NCBI GenBank assembly: GCA_963791325.1
Contig: CAWBRU010000016.1
Coordinates: 175,262-239,261, forward strand
Origin: JBEVJK01 sp963791325
Lineage (GTDB): Bacteria > Pseudomonadota > Alphaproteobacteria > Rhizobiales > Rhizobiaceae
Length of the DNA stretch: 64,000 bases
Reading direction: 5' to 3'
This document shows, piece by piece, positions 20,290 through 31,014 of this stretch; position 1 is the first letter of the stretch; every line of letters starts with the position of its first letter. The position numbers were made by a program, and so were the translations under genes. Below the pieces are notes generated by a model that searched no databases, was not told the DNA's origin, and saw only the letters and a program-made list of their open reading frames with translations.

Positions 20290-23200
20290 CTATTGGATCG
20301 CCACAGGCGACAGCGTCTGCAGCAATCCCCTTGCCTCGGTCAGGTCAGGTATGTCGAACCCCTCGCCGAATGCGGCGTAGGCGGGCATCAGCAGATCGCG
20401 CGCTTCTGCCTCTCGCCCACGCCCCGCATAGAGGCGCGCCAGGCGAAATGCGGCCCTCAGCTCGGCCAATCTCGCACCCTGCTCGCTGGCCACCACCAGA
20501 GATTGGTGGAACCAGTCTTCGGCAGCATCGTCCAGCGGGTCCAACCGCAACAGCAGCTCTCCCTTCGCGCTCAATAGCTCGGGCAGCTGATAACTGGAGC
20601 CGGACTTGGCGAGCTTGTCGAACGCCTGCTCTAGCAGCGCAAGGCCCTCGCTTGCATCGCCCTGCTCGCCGCAGGCGCGTGCAAGGGCGCAGAGATAGGA
20701 GGCCATTCCCATGTCGGCGCCGGTCTCGGCTATCGTTGACAATGCCCTCCCGCATCTCGCGGAGGCCGTCATCCAATTGACCCAGGCCGGCACGCGCCCA
20801 GCCGAAGAAGACGCGAGACTGGCCAAGCAAAAGCGGCAGTGCGAACTCGGTGCATACTGCGATCGCCTTTTCCGCCCAGTCGTCCGGCCTCGCCGGGCTC
20901 ACGCCGCATGAGGTGAACGACGCTGGCGGCCATCTGCGCCTGGGCCAGGCTGAGCGGATGCGAGTCGCGCTCGGCCAGTGCGACTGCGTCCCGCGACCGC
21001 TGGATTGCCTGGTCCGGCTTGCCACATATACAGAGGGTCTGCGCTAAAAATGACCTGCAGCAGACGCCAGGATCGTGTCCGGTATAGCCCCATGCAAGGT
21101 GGCGATGCCGCTCGTGATCATAGATGGCCATGCCGTGGCCAGCGTGCTCGTCGCTGGTCTTGTAGTCGCCCAGATAGAAGTTGACACCCCATAGCTGATG
21201 GTGCGCCTCGAGCACGTATAGCGGAATCCCCGGAAGCCTGGGCCAGTTCCATCCCGAGTCTATGGCATTGCAGCGCGAGCCTGTCGGCGGCGCGCAGGTC
21301 GCCAGAGATGGTTCGGCAGGCGCTCTCACCTCTGACGGCAGCGAATAGCTGGGCATTGTCCCCGAGCCGTTCGGCGAGCTCCCGCGCAGTTGAAAACGCC
21401 TGCAACGACCTCGGGATCGGCCCAGCCTTTGGCCGGGATCAGGGCCGAACCCATTGCCGTCCAGAGTGACAGCTCCTGCCTCAGCCGCATATCGGAAGCA
21501 GGCAGGGACGCGACGAGTTCCAGGCCTTTGGCGAAGTGGGCCGCGGCCTCGCGGTTGGCAGACCGAGTCATCGCCCGCTGACCGGCCTTGAGCCACCATG
21601 GCACGGCCTCAGCGGGCTGACCGGCGAGCGTATAGTGTTGCGCCACGGTTTCCGGCTCACTCACGGCGATGTCGGCAAACTCGGCTTCAAGAGCCGTGGC
21701 GATCCTGCCATGAATCTTGTTGGCGGCGGCTTTTCAGCAGGCTTTGGTAGGCGGTGTCGCGCACCAGCGCGTGCTTGAACGTGTAGGTCGCCTCCGGCGG
21801 GACACCGCTGCGGAAAATCAGTTCGGCGGTTTCCAGCTGTGTAAGCGCATCGTCGAGTTGCACTTGGTCCACATCGCTCACCGACGCGAGCAGCCGATGC
21901 TGGAACACGCGGCCGATGCAGGCGCCGATCTGGGCTGTCTCTTTGACGGGCGAAAGCCGGTCAAGTCGTGCCATCAGCGAATCCCTGCAGCGTCGAGGGG
22001 ATCGCCAAATTGGGCAGCGGCCCAATCGAGATGAAGCGGTCACCGGCCTCGACCAGCAGGCCGGAATCGAGGACCGTCCGCGTCAGCTCCTCGACGAACA
22101 GCGGCACGCCTTCCGTGTTGGCCAGGATTCGCTCGGCAACATCCGGCGGCAGCCTCTTGCCACCCGCAACCCGCTCCATGATCGCAGTGCCGTGTTCCTG
22201 TTCCAGCCGTCCCAGCGGCAGCACCTCGATATGTGACAGCACCTTCCAGCGCGGCTCGAATTCCGGCCGCGCCGTCACCACCAGCAAGGCGCGCAGGCTG
22301 GCGAGCCGCGCCACCAGCATGTCGAGCCACTCCGCCGTCGTAGGATCGATCCAGTGGGCGTCTTCGACGAGCACGAGCACCGGATCGTTCGCCGCCGACT
22401 TCTCGACCAGCCGTATCAAAGCCCCTAAAGTGCGCGCCCTGAGCGCCGGCGCCGGAAGTCTAGGCGGCTGATAGCGTCCGGCTGGATCGATGGACAGCAG
22501 CATCGCGAGCAGCGGCAAGATCTCGCCGCTCTCCACCGAAGTCCTGCCGAGCAATCCGTTGAGCTTGTCGAACCGTCTGTCAGCGCTGTCGTCACTAGTA
22601 AATCCCGCCGCTCGTTCGATGTGCGCGATGACAGGATGAAGTGCGCTGTTCAGCATGATAGGCCGAACAGAAATAGCGGAGTTCGGAATGCCGTTCGGCG
22701 GCGACCTGCTCGGCGAGCGCCGCGGTCAGGCGCGATTTGCCGATTCCCGCCTCGCCATTGAGCAGTACGACCCGACCCTCGCCCGATGCGGCGCGATGCC
22801 AGCTTCCGAGCAGGCTGTTCTAGCTCTTCCTCTCGGCCGACCAGCGGCGTGAGCACGGCATGTCGCGCTTGAAACCGGCTCTCGGCGGCCGTTTCGCCGA
22901 CCACGCACCGGCACCGTACCGGAGCGGCAAAGCCCTTCAACTGGCGCTCGCCGAGGTCGGCTGTCACGAACAGTCCCGCGACCAGCCGTTGCGTCGCTTC
23001 GGCGACAATGACTGCGCCTGGCTCGGCGAGCGCCTGCAGCCGGGCCGCGAGGTTGGGCGTTTCACCGACGACGGCTTCCTCTTGCGCGGTGCCTTCACCA
23101 ACCAGGTCGCCAACGACCACCAGTCCCGTGGCAATTCCGACGCGGGCGGCAAGCGGCTTGCCACCAGGCGAGGTCAGCTGCCCGGTGGCGGAAGCGGCGG

Positions 23201-23675
23201 CGAGGCCGGCTCGCACCGCGCGCTCGGCGTCATCCTCGTGGGCTTGAGGCCAGCCGAAGTAGGCGACCACGCCGTCGCCCATCAGCTTGGCGACCTTCCC
23301 GTCATAGCGAGCAATCTCGCGCGAAACCGCCTGCTGGTAGGCGCGGATCACCTCGCGCGTGTCCTCTGGATCGAGTTTCTGCGCAAGCTCGGTCGAGCCG
23401 ACGAGGTCGACGAACATCACGGTGAGTTGCCGCCGCTCTGCACGGGAATCGAAGCCACGGGCGATGGCGCAGCTGTCAGAGGGCAGGGTCGAGCACCCGG
23501 CGAGGGAGGCAATAGCGCTGAGCAACTTACGCCGATGCCCAATCGACGTGACCCCGAGCGCCGTCAGGTCCTCGGCGGTCAGCTGGGAAAGAACCTCAAG
23601 ATCAACGTTGTTGTCGCGGAAGACCGGTGCGTATTCGCGCAGGCCGATGCTCGCCAGCCATGCCCCAATATCCAC
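20290..23675 (-). pseudogene. SAM domain - class III cyclase - AAA ATPase - TPR regulator, frame-broken
   Basis: It starts at GTG 23675 (ribosome site GGGAGAAGG). Residues 1-60 form a sterile alpha motif (IGAWLASIGLREYAPVFRDN). Next is a class III cyclase domain with RQLTVMFVDLVGSTELAQKL, KLMGDGVVAYFGWPQAHEDD and RVGIATGLVVVGDLVGEG. Then comes an AAA_16-type ATPase with Walker A GEAGIGKSR near 22760-22735 and Walker B region VLVLVEDAHWIDPTTAEWLD. The rest is a TPR-type helical C terminus ending at 20290. The cyclase part is one open frame; breaks follow near 22820, 22680, 22050, 21980, 21700, 21600, 21410, 21240, 21050 and 20750. An intact protein would have about 1,120 residues and act in the cytoplasm in cyclic-nucleotide signalling. 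Confidence 0.8.
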
Positions 23676-24110
23676 GTGCCTTCTCCCAGGCTGCGGTGGA
23701 GGCGTTGCTCACGGAGACATTATATCGCAAATAGAAAATACAGTCGCCCCCGTGTGGTGCCGATGTGAGCGTGAGCCTCAGAGACGACGTCGAGCCGAGC
23801 TGCGCGGGCGTCTGCGATGGGCCGCTAGTTCATGACCCGGCCCCAGCAAGTTGAACGTCTGCTCGCTTCGTTCCGGAGCCAGAAGCAGCCGGTCCGCTGA
23901 TGACCGTCGTAGTGCTGACAGTGCCTCGGCCGGTTTGTCACCGCTATACCCCTCTCCGCTTAAAATGAGCAGACTTGCGTACTCGGAAGCGGTACGCTCG
24001 ACGACTGGGTGGCGAGGAACTCCGCCGCATCGCTGGGAGCCCGTCCTGTTGCACCCCTGCCACTCGCGTCGGTAGCCACCGCCCAGCGTCACAAGAGGTA
24101 TTGGACGTCG
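23676..24110 (+). other. Gene-poor stretch upstream of the SAM-cyclase gene
   Basis: It should hold the promoter of the SAM-cyclase gene (minus strand, around 23690-23760; AT-rich run near 23720-23740). No gene is convincing: a long minus-strand frame (23778-24569) lacks any domain and runs antisense through the DUF1476 remnant. Confidence 0.4.
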
Positions 24111-24364
24111 ATGGCCCACCTCACTGAAGAACAGATCAGGATGGTCCGCCGCAACAAGCTTGTAGGCATTGGGCGGCTGAGTTGCTGGGACTCCAAGGCG
24201 AAAGCGCTGAGGCGTATTCGAAGGAACTGGCCTTGCTCCACGCTCGATCTCCAACGAAGTGACGTGCTCGCCAAACTGAGCGAGGACTTCGAAGTCGCCG
24301 GCCTGGTCAAATCCGAGGAGGAGATCCCGCGCGTAATGGACGAATGTTGGTTGCGAGCCTCGCG
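24111..24364 (+). pseudogene. DUF1476 family protein, broken
   Basis: Plus-strand blocks EEQIRMVRRNKLVG and, in another frame, ELLGLQGESAEAYSKELALL. They are followed by DVLAKLSEDFEVAGLVKSEE with EIPRVMDE. These match the DUF1476 layout (RRNKLLGLWAAELLGL, then an acidic helix and a C-terminal helical domain), known as an ATP-synthase inhibitor-like zeta subunit in alphaproteobacteria. Frame breaks lie near 24160 and 24250. The first 20 or so residues of the family are missing or unrecognisable. A dead copy is likely; a working one is expected elsewhere in the genome. Confidence 0.5.
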
Positions 24365-24829
24365 AAGACCGTCGAGGCATGGAGAAGCTAGCGGCGCCGC
24401 GGTGGTACAGATCGCGGGCAATCTCATGCCGCGGTGACACCTGCTGGCGGTTGTTCCTTATCTGCGTCCCGGACAGGCTTGGCGGCACGCGCCGGTCCCC
24501 AAACAGCTTCACCAGCCGTGGCCAGCGTAGGAGGGGTTCGCCGCTCAGGCGCCGACCGGTGGTCAGCACTCTTCGAGCGCCTCAAGCGCGCGCCGCCGCA
24601 GCTCCTCGGTATCGGAGCGCAATAGAGACGGAATGGCTGCGAGCGCGCCGCCAGGTCGGTACTCAAACTGAAGTCGCCGTTGTGGGCACCGCTGCCTACA
24701 TCGATATCGGGACCGTTCCGACATGCCACCCCAACCCACCCGCCGGTGTTAGAGTGGCTACTAACCTCGCCCGCCCTGATCCCCCGACCAGCCGTTTTGT
24801 CAGTAGTCGTACTATCAACGCCAGCGGCA
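24365..24829 (+). other. Unassigned stretch
   Basis: Frames in both directions are open over 150-500 bases, but none shows a domain. It lies between the DUF1476 and IS481 remnants and is probably decayed mobile DNA. Confidence 0.35.
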
Positions 24830-25154
24830 CGCCCCTCCAACAGTGCGATTGTTGGACGCCGGGCCGCTACGCTTTGACGACCAGGCAAAGAAGTTGAACT
24901 GGATCGTTTTCCGACTCCGCCGGGCTCGCTGGCCCGAATCGCCTGATCTCGGCCTCGCACTTCAACCACCCCGTGGGATTGATCAAGTGAGGCCGTCAAT
25001 CCCTTCGGCCGGAACTGATCACGCCATTTGCGCACTGTGCGGCCGTCAGTCCCGACAGCAGCCGCAACCGCGTTGATCGTCCAGCCAGTTTGGGAGACAT
25101 TCGATCATCGCCTTCCGCTGCGCAACGTGGTTCTGGCATTTCATGAACGTCCAT
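24830..25154 (-). pseudogene. IS481 family transposase, N-terminal remnant
   Basis: The minus strand begins MDVHE and after one shift reads NARTTLRS. It continues with GWTINAVAAAVGTDGRTVRK and WRDQFRPKGLTASLDQS, the helix-turn-helix leader of IS481 transposases. A TGA interrupts it near 25110, and the DDE catalytic core is absent. It is a short, inactive remnant of an insertion sequence. Confidence 0.55.
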
Positions 25155-25938
25155 CGAGGACTTATGGATAAAGGTTGGCTGTGCTGGGAGGAGCACCTTA
25201 CATCCAAGCCTCGACGGACAACCTCCGAAGGGCAGCGACAGCCAGAGCTTACGCCTCGCGCATGGGTCGTCGGCTGATCGCTTGGTCGCTGTAACGCTTT
25301 CGTTGCAGCTCACGTTGACGAATCGTATCGGCTTCATTAATCCTCAAATTGATCAATCAACTTGACTTTCGATATCTGGGGTCGAAGAGCGACAATGCTG
25401 AAGCTGCCTGATCTCTCGGGATACTCGTTCGAGGAGCTTTCCAGGCTCGTCGCCTTGGCGACGAGGAAGGTGGAGAGAGATTCGCGGGAAGTGTATTAAG
25501 GAGATGCAAGCCGAACTCGGCAAGTTGGGGGCCGGAGGGGATCGCAGGGGCCGGCGGTTGAGCAGGAGGAGTGGTCAACGGCCACCTCTTCGGGCGCGGT
25601 CGCAGAGAAGCGTGGGCGAAACAGCGAGAGAGAGATCGCCGGCAGTTCCGAGTGCCCAATGAGCGAGGAGTTCGGACGGGCGTCATTCCAGACGCGTCGG
25701 GACTTGGCGTCAGCGTATTCCGTTCGTCTGAGCAGTACCGGATCGCTGAGGATGCCTCCTGATCGAGGGGCGGAGTCAAGCGGCGCTCGTGCAAGACGCC
25801 TTTCGCATTCCCGAAGGGATGGAGCAGTGGTCGGCAAGGCTCTCCGTGAACGACCTGAATCTTCGGCTCAGCGTCGTTACCTGACCGGTAGAAAAATAGG
25901 GGATGGGGTCTCGCCATCATCAATTCAGGGAGGTTCCG
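25155..25938 (+). other. Gene-poor stretch
   Basis: A short plus frame 25395-25496 encodes 34 residues resembling the helical N terminus of small nucleoid proteins, but it stops early and no C-terminal DNA-binding motif follows in any frame. The antisense frame 25357-25923 has no domain. Confidence 0.35.
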
Positions 25939-26320
25939 ATGTTAGCCAAGCGGCGTGAAGGCTTCGCACGGCTGACGCCGAAGCAGGAACTGTTCTGTCA
26001 GCTTGTGGCAGGAGGCGCAGTACTGGCGACTTCCTACCGGGAAGCGTACGCCTCAACAGGCAGGACGCCAACACCGTCAACCAGTCGGCTTCGAGCTGTG
26101 GTCCGACCCCAAGGTTTGGCAGAGGCGTTAAAGACCTCTGCCGACAGGCCAGCAATGCCATGATGCGGGATAGCGTAGCCATTCGAAGGCATGTCTTTTC
26201 CAGACTGTTGGCTGAAAGCCAGGACATGATAGGAGCAAGCCCTCGGAGCGGATCAGTGCTCTGCTTGCCCTTGGCCGGATCGACACTGTGGGGATGTTCC
26301 GGGAACTCCTGACGCAGTAG
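25939..26320 (+). pseudogene. Phage terminase small subunit-like protein, frame-broken
   Basis: The N terminus reads FARLTPKQELFCQLVAGGAV and LATSYREAYAS, the usual DNA-binding start of terminase small subunits (LTPKQ..FC......G.....AYR.AY). After shifts it continues with NTVNQSAS, DLCRQASNAMMRDSVAIRRH and the end ISALLALGRIDTVGMFRELL. ATG 25939 follows GGGAGG at a good distance. Breaks lie near 26060, 26100 and 26225. Assembled length is about 127 residues. In satellites this protein redirects the helper's packaging motor; here it is broken. Confidence 0.55.
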
Positions 26321-26559
26321 AGAGACTGAGTGACAGGCCTCCGATAGATTCGAGCGTGAGTTGAACGACAAGCTCAATCAGTTCTTGATTGAGGCGGCGG
26401 GTTCAAAGAGGAACGGAACGAACGACATCCTAGATGTCGGAGTGAGTACCGAGAGAGATACGGCTTCCGACCCTGTGATGATAGATCATTCTCCTGGTAC
26501 CCAAAATGGCGAAGCCATCGCGCCCGCCAAGCGAGGGTCACGGCGAAACGGTCTCTAGC
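26321..26559 (+). other. Short gap
   Basis: No gene recognised between the terminase-like remnant and the deaminase fragment. Confidence 0.3.
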
Positions 26560-26810
26560 GAGGGCTCGCCGATTGAACCAGCGTGCAGTTTCGGCGGGTA
26601 GGCGGTCGCCGCGCGCCGCGCAAGTTCGGCCCGGCGTGACGCACGGTGTCGATATTGCCTCGGCGGATGAGGATCGCGTCGTCGGGGCCGACCAGCACCG
26701 CACCAAACGGGCGATGGCCGTGCGCGACCGCGCCGGGGCGACTGCATCGGCCGCGCGGAGTTGTCCGACCATCTGGCCGCGGGTCATGTCGCGCAGGTAA
26801 GCTTGGGGAA
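26560..26810 (-). pseudogene. Cytidine/nucleoside deaminase-like fragment
   Basis: Minus-strand blocks AVAHGHRPFGAVLVGPDDAI, LIRRGNIDTVRHA and, in the next frame, AELARRAATAYPP match the first half of nucleoside deaminases, with the zinc-binding His-Ala-Glu (HAE) reconstructed across a frameshift near 26635. The second zinc motif (PCxxC) is absent, so the fragment cannot be active. Confidence 0.5.
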
Positions 26811-27312
26811 GCAAGTGGACCGCAGCGTTGCGCAATTTTGTTGCTCATTGCATGTAAATTTGTGCGGTCAAAGAGGTAGCATTATACCTCTCGTTCCCTC
26901 ACCCTTACTACAAGGATGGGTGCACCGCCTCCCGATCTGACGAACCAGACCATGGCTGCCCGAAAGCCTGCCCGGGCCAGGATCAGAACTTTGCTTCTTC
27001 TCGGCCTCAGCGTTGGCATATTCGATGGCACGCCCCGAGCAACATCCTGACGGTACTGCGAAGGGGTGGCCTGCCGCGCTCCCTGGTCGTGCAGAACGCA
27101 ACCGAACGGGTCCCTTGTGGACACTGTGATGCTCGCGAGCTTCGGCCTTGTTGCCTGCAGGGCCAGAGCTCAGGTTCGAGCGGTTAAGGCTCCCAATGCA
27201 CACAAGCGCCTTCAGGGACGATCCACTTAGCCAGCCGTTTGAATCGAATGACAATTTGGCCGCTTTGTCGACGATCATCGATCTCCAATTTGGAGACGTA
27301 CTTAACAAGACA
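26811..27312 (-). other. Unassigned stretch
   Basis: Minus frames 26868-27347 and 26882-27124 are open but have no recognisable domain. Base composition is less GC-rich than the chromosome around it, in line with mobile DNA. Confidence 0.35.
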
Positions 27313-28500
27313 TCATAACCGCCCCCACGCGTAGCGAGTCTGTTCATATTTTTTGCAGTCGACTCTTACCACCCATCCTTCAGAGATCAGCACGTCAATT
27401 GCTTTCTTGACCCGATTGGGGCCCCAGCGAAGTAGAGCCGCGGTGGCCTTCTGAGGGATCGTAAAGCGTCGCTTGCTTCGAGTGGCTTTCAGCAATGCGA
27501 ACATGTAAGACGCGCCTCGGGATTTTTGCTCATTCGTAAGACGGCCTCCTTGCAGATGGGGAGCACCACCGACTGTCGGCCCGCAATTATCAGTTTGCCG
27601 GCTCCTTGTATTTCCAGGCGCTCGATGCCACCGCTCGGACCTCCGAATCTCGAAGGGGTGGCATGACCGCTCAAGTTGAGAGTTTGGGCCTCTACGACCA
27701 ACTCTTGGAGTGTGGTTGCTGTCGGGGCTTGATCCTTGAGCCGCCGAAACAACCCTTGTTTCGCTCTCCTTCTGTGAGTCAGCTGTCCCTGTTTGGCGTT
27801 GCCGAGATGTGTTTGCCACAGCTGCAGTGCGGCATGAGTTTTGCGAGAACTGGCCTTTCTCACGCGTCCTGGAACTTCGCGGCCCAGTCGACAAAGTACT
27901 CCAGATCCGAGGGTTGAACCAGCGGGAGAGCTGAAAACTGCGAGTCGAGGAGACTGTTCCTCCGGCCAGTCATAGGGCCTAGCTGTATCGGGGTGGATCC
28001 CCTCGACGACCGCGACCTTGCCCTTTCCGAGTATGTCGACCTTCCCCGCACTGACGCTCTGCACTTCGTCATCGGCCCGATAAAAAAGCATCAGCCGGGG
28101 CCTTCGTCCAATTCGGACGAACGGCGTGTGGCCAGCATCCCGAATGCAGCGTGTCGAATGCGGTCCACGGTGCTCTATCGCCGTGATCGATGTCGACGGC
28201 AACCAGCTTGCCGGTTCGAAAGCCAAGGTTCGCGGAGTTGTATGCGGGATTTCGAACGAGGTTTCTGATCGCGGTGTTGCCCAGGGGCGAGCGAATTCCA
28301 GTTCTTTGATGGCTGGCCTCTTGCCGTTCATTGGAACAGGCAAATAGCCGTTGTCTTTGGCAGTCTCTGCCCATCTGACAAACGGTTGCAGGGGCGTGGT
28401 CACCAGCCCTGCTCTGGTGAATTGGCTGCGTCGCAACCGCAAGGGCAAGCTTGAGCACAGGGTCCGCTGGATGAGGCAACACTTCTCGGTACGGCAACTC
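27313..28500 (-). pseudogene. Bifunctional DNA primase/polymerase (prim-pol), broken
   Basis: Reading on the minus strand, FVRWAETAKDNGYLPVPMNG with KRPAIKE begins a prim-pol domain. It continues with NLGFRTGKLVAVDIDHGDRA (catalytic Asp-x-Asp), PFVRIGRRPRLMLFYRADDE and VDILGKGKVAVVEGIHPDTA, then SDLEYFVDWAAKFQD. The C terminus FTIPQKATAALLRWGPNRVK with KAIDVLISEGWVVRV looks like a winged helix. Blocks lie in three frames. Such proteins replicate plasmids, phages and satellites. It sits beside an AlpA-type gene and an integrase, which fits an integrative element's replication gene. Confidence 0.6.
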
Positions 28501-28702
28501 CTTGCACGTAATGCGCGAACAGCTCCGACAGGATGCCCATCGCTAGGTCTCCCGCTGAACATCACAGCGCTTCGATTGGGATAGTCGCGGGCGTGCCAAG
28601 GACGCTCGGGCTCTCAGTCAAAGCGCCGGACTGAACTGCTACTCGGGCATTCAGGCTAGATCGAGTATCTGTCCCGACGGCTGCACCGGGGGTGTTGTAG
28701 TG

Positions 28703-28912
28703 CTAGCTGCTTCCGCTCTTTGGATTGTTCTTCTCGGGAAGACCGGCAGCCCAACGTTCGGCGTCGGCCCTCATGACGAGGGTGCGCCTTCCGGCCTTTC
28801 TCACGCGGAGCCGACCGGCGGCGATTTCGGCGTAGACAAACGTGTGGCCAACCCCGAAGGCACCACAAAATTGCTTCACCGTATAAGCTGCGACAGGAAG
28901 GGCCTCGCCCAT
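28703..28912 (-). CDS. AlpA/excisionase-type helix-turn-helix protein
   Basis: An intact 69-residue protein. YTVKQFCGAFGVGHTFVYAE followed by IAAGRLRVRKAGRRTLV is the MerR-like winged helix of excisionases and AlpA regulators (recognition helix near residues 20-32, wing near 33-45). ATG 28912 has a strong GGAGGAG ribosome site. In P4-like elements AlpA activates int and excision. The integrase gene lies 0.8 kb upstream on the same strand, so a role in excision or regulation of that element is likely. Confidence 0.75.
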   Translation of the reverse strand: MGEALPVAAYTVKQFCGAFGVGHTFVYAEIAAGRLRVRKAGRRTLVMRADAERWAAGLPEKNNPKSGSS

Positions 28913-28987
28913 TGTTCGCTCTCCTCCGTCTTGTTGCGGAGACGTTTGCAGAGATCCGACTTAGATCCACGTCAACAAACCAGGTCA

Positions 28988-29653
28988 TTAATGACGTAGG
29001 CTTCGAGCCAAATTCACGCTACAAAGGGCACAGCTTCGACGATCACTAGCCAGCTCCTTTCGGCGGCAACCCTTGCTGCAATGGTGTTTGCACCGGATCA
29101 TAGCCGCGTTTCGATCAGCTTCCATGTCAGCCAAGGCACTTAGCTGAGCCTTCCACTCGGTTTCGTCCATCATCTCGCGCGAATCCGTAATCTTCTCTAT
29201 GTCCCGGTGATAAACCTCCTTGTCGGCCGTTGACCAACTTCCATATTCACGCTCCCAGATATGTATCTCGCGCCAGGGATTGAGCACTCGTGCGCTGACA
29301 ATTCGGCCGACGCCCCTCTCATTGTACGCATAACCTTCGGCCAGCACCGCCACAGCGTCCTGGTATTTGGCGCCATTCCTGCGCAGGTCCACGAAATCGG
29401 CACCGATCTCCGCTTCGAAATCGTCAATCGATGACCCTTTTGGACGGCCTCGACGCTTCTTGACGTCGGGGTCGACTAGTTCCGCAACCAGTCGAAGGAA
29501 CGCGTCTGAGCAGTTGCCCTCGCGCAACCGTCGGGCGATATATCGTTGAGCATCCTGCTTACTGCGGGCCTCAAGCTCTACAAGCTGTGCACAGTCTGGA
29601 CAGTGCTCTTTGCTGAAGAGATCGGTAAAATTATCCTGCTCCACGCTCAGCAC
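28988..29653 (-). CDS. Hypothetical protein of the integrative element
   Basis: Starting at GTG 29653 (or GTG 29644), the product is about 221 residues and rich in charged residues. Visible features are a possible CxxC (EHCPDCAQL), a basic hinge (KKRRGRPKGS, AT-hook-like) and a C-terminal stretch with KCKHHC-like Cys/His. Metal or DNA binding is possible but unproven. It overlaps the integrase 3' end by about 20 bases, which suggests co-transcription after int. No family recognised. Confidence 0.5.
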   Translation of the reverse strand: MLSVEQDNFTDLFSKEHCPDCAQLVELEARSKQDAQRYIARRLREGNCSDAFLRLVAELVDPDVKKRRGRPKGSSIDDFEAEIGADFVDLRRNGAKYQDAVAVLAEGYAYNERGVGRIVSARVLNPWREIHIWEREYGSWSTADKEVYHRDIEKITDSREMMDETEWKAQLSALADMEADRNAAMIRCKHHCSKGCRRKELASDRRSCALCSVNLARSLRH

Positions 29654-30835
29654 CCGGAATTTTGCAGTGGGAGTTGCAGCAGTGATCCGCCCAAGCCTGC
29701 ATGAGCTTGCGCCTGCGCTCGAGCGCGTCAGCACGCCTGTATGCCCGCTCCGTTGCGTCGCCAATGTTGTGGGCCAGGGCCGCCTCGGCAATTTCCCGCG
29801 GGAAACTAGTCTCATCTCCAGCCCAGTCCCTGAAGGCCGACCGGAAGCCGTGCACGGTGTAGGCGCCCAGGTCCATGCGGCGCAGCAGCATCTCCATTGC
29901 TGACGATGACAGATGGCTCGCAAGTTTCTGGCCAGGGAAGAGGAAGTCTGATGCGCCCTCGAACGCGTGTAGCTGGGAGATGATCGACAGAGCCTGCTTT
30001 GACAGAGGAACGCGATGCTCTCTCCCAGCTTTCATCCGCTCAGGTGGAATCACCCAGATGCCTCGATCCAGATCGATCTCGGTCCGCCGGGCACCATAGA
30101 CTTCGCCCGAGCGCCCTGCCGTGAGAATAAGAAACTGGAGAGCCCTCGCGGCAACTGCCTGCGAGCCGTCCAGACGGATCATCAACGACGGAAGATCCTG
30201 ATATGGCATGGCGGGCTGATGCCGGATCGAAAGCCTGTTCCGGGGGGGCAGGATGTTGCGTAGGTGCCCGCGCCAGAGCGCGGGTTCTCCCCAGAGCGCC
30301 ATCCCTTCGCTTTAGCAAAGTCGAGAACACGCTCGATCCGTCCACGAAGCCGCGATGCGGTCTCAGGCTTGGTTCGCCAGATAGGCTGAAGGCACTCCAG
30401 AATGTCTTCGGTCCACACGTCCGAGACCTTCTTCGACCTGAGCGACTGAGCGTAGACAGACAGGGTCATTCGCCATTGTTGGCGATGCTTCTGATTGCGC
30501 CAAGATGATTCCAGGGAGGCCAGAAACGCGTCAGCACATTCGCCGAAGGTGGGCTCGGTAACCCTGGCACGCATCGCTATCGGGTCGCCGCCAGCAGCAA
30601 CGACAGAGCGACACTCGGCTGCCTTGAGCCGAGCAGCTGATAGAGGAACGGCTGGGTAAGGCCCAAGCCCCATCTCGCGGCGCTTGCCCCCGCCACTGAC
30701 CCACATGAACAACCATGACTTCGACCCGGAGGGTGTCACGTTGAGGTAGAGACCGCCACCGTCGCTGTGGCGCCCTGGCTTAAGTCGTTCTGATCTGGCC
30801 TTGACATCGGTCAATTTTTGAAGAGTTCTAACCAA
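29631..30835 (-). pseudogene. P4-type tyrosine integrase, one frameshift
   Basis: The N terminus KLTDVKARSERLKPGRHSDG with GGLYLNVTPSG is the arm-type DNA-binding DUF4102 domain of P4-like integrases. The catalytic domain shows the first Arg in TAGRSGEVYGARRTEID, the HxxR box in TVHGFRSAFRDWAGDE and the final His/Tyr region in LAHNIGDATERAYRRADALE. One shift near 30285 (after GENP) separates the halves. Full length would be about 400 residues, normal for the family. The gene starts 136 bp from a tRNA-Ser-like 3' end with a tandem repeat, the likely att site. Confidence 0.8.
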
Positions 30836-30970
30836 CCCGTCCCCACTCCGTTCCCCACTCCACTAGGCGGACGGTAGCGGAACTCAGCGGATAAAGGAAG
30901 TCAACGGTGCAAATTCGCTCTTACAAATAGGCAGTTACAGGAGAGCCAAGAACGCATCCAGTCCTGATGT

Positions 30971-31014
30971 CTCCCTCTCCGCCAAACCGCCAAGCTCTCC
31001 GCCAAACCGCCAAG
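30971..31014 (+). repeat. tRNA-Ser-like 3' end with exact 20-bp tandem repeat (candidate att core)
   Basis: Bases 30971-30984 match the usual 3' end of a bacterial tRNA-Ser acceptor, including the encoded CCA. A 20-bp unit (30975-30994) is repeated exactly at 30995-31014. P4-type integrases typically recombine at tRNA 3' ends, and this lies next to the integrase start. No body of a tRNA precedes it, so it is an att scar and not a gene. Confidence 0.5.

Noticed and set aside
23951..23970. Left att copy matching the tRNA-Ser-like end
   Set aside because: Only about 10 bases match (ccctctccgc); too short to support a boundary.
23778..24569. A 263-residue minus-strand frame
   Set aside because: No domain, and it runs antisense through the DUF1476 remnant, whose conserved blocks are on the plus strand.
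25395..25600. Possible small nucleoid (H-NS-like) protein
   Set aside because: Only about 34 N-terminal residues look suggestive; the frame stops and no C-terminal DNA-binding motif appears in any frame.
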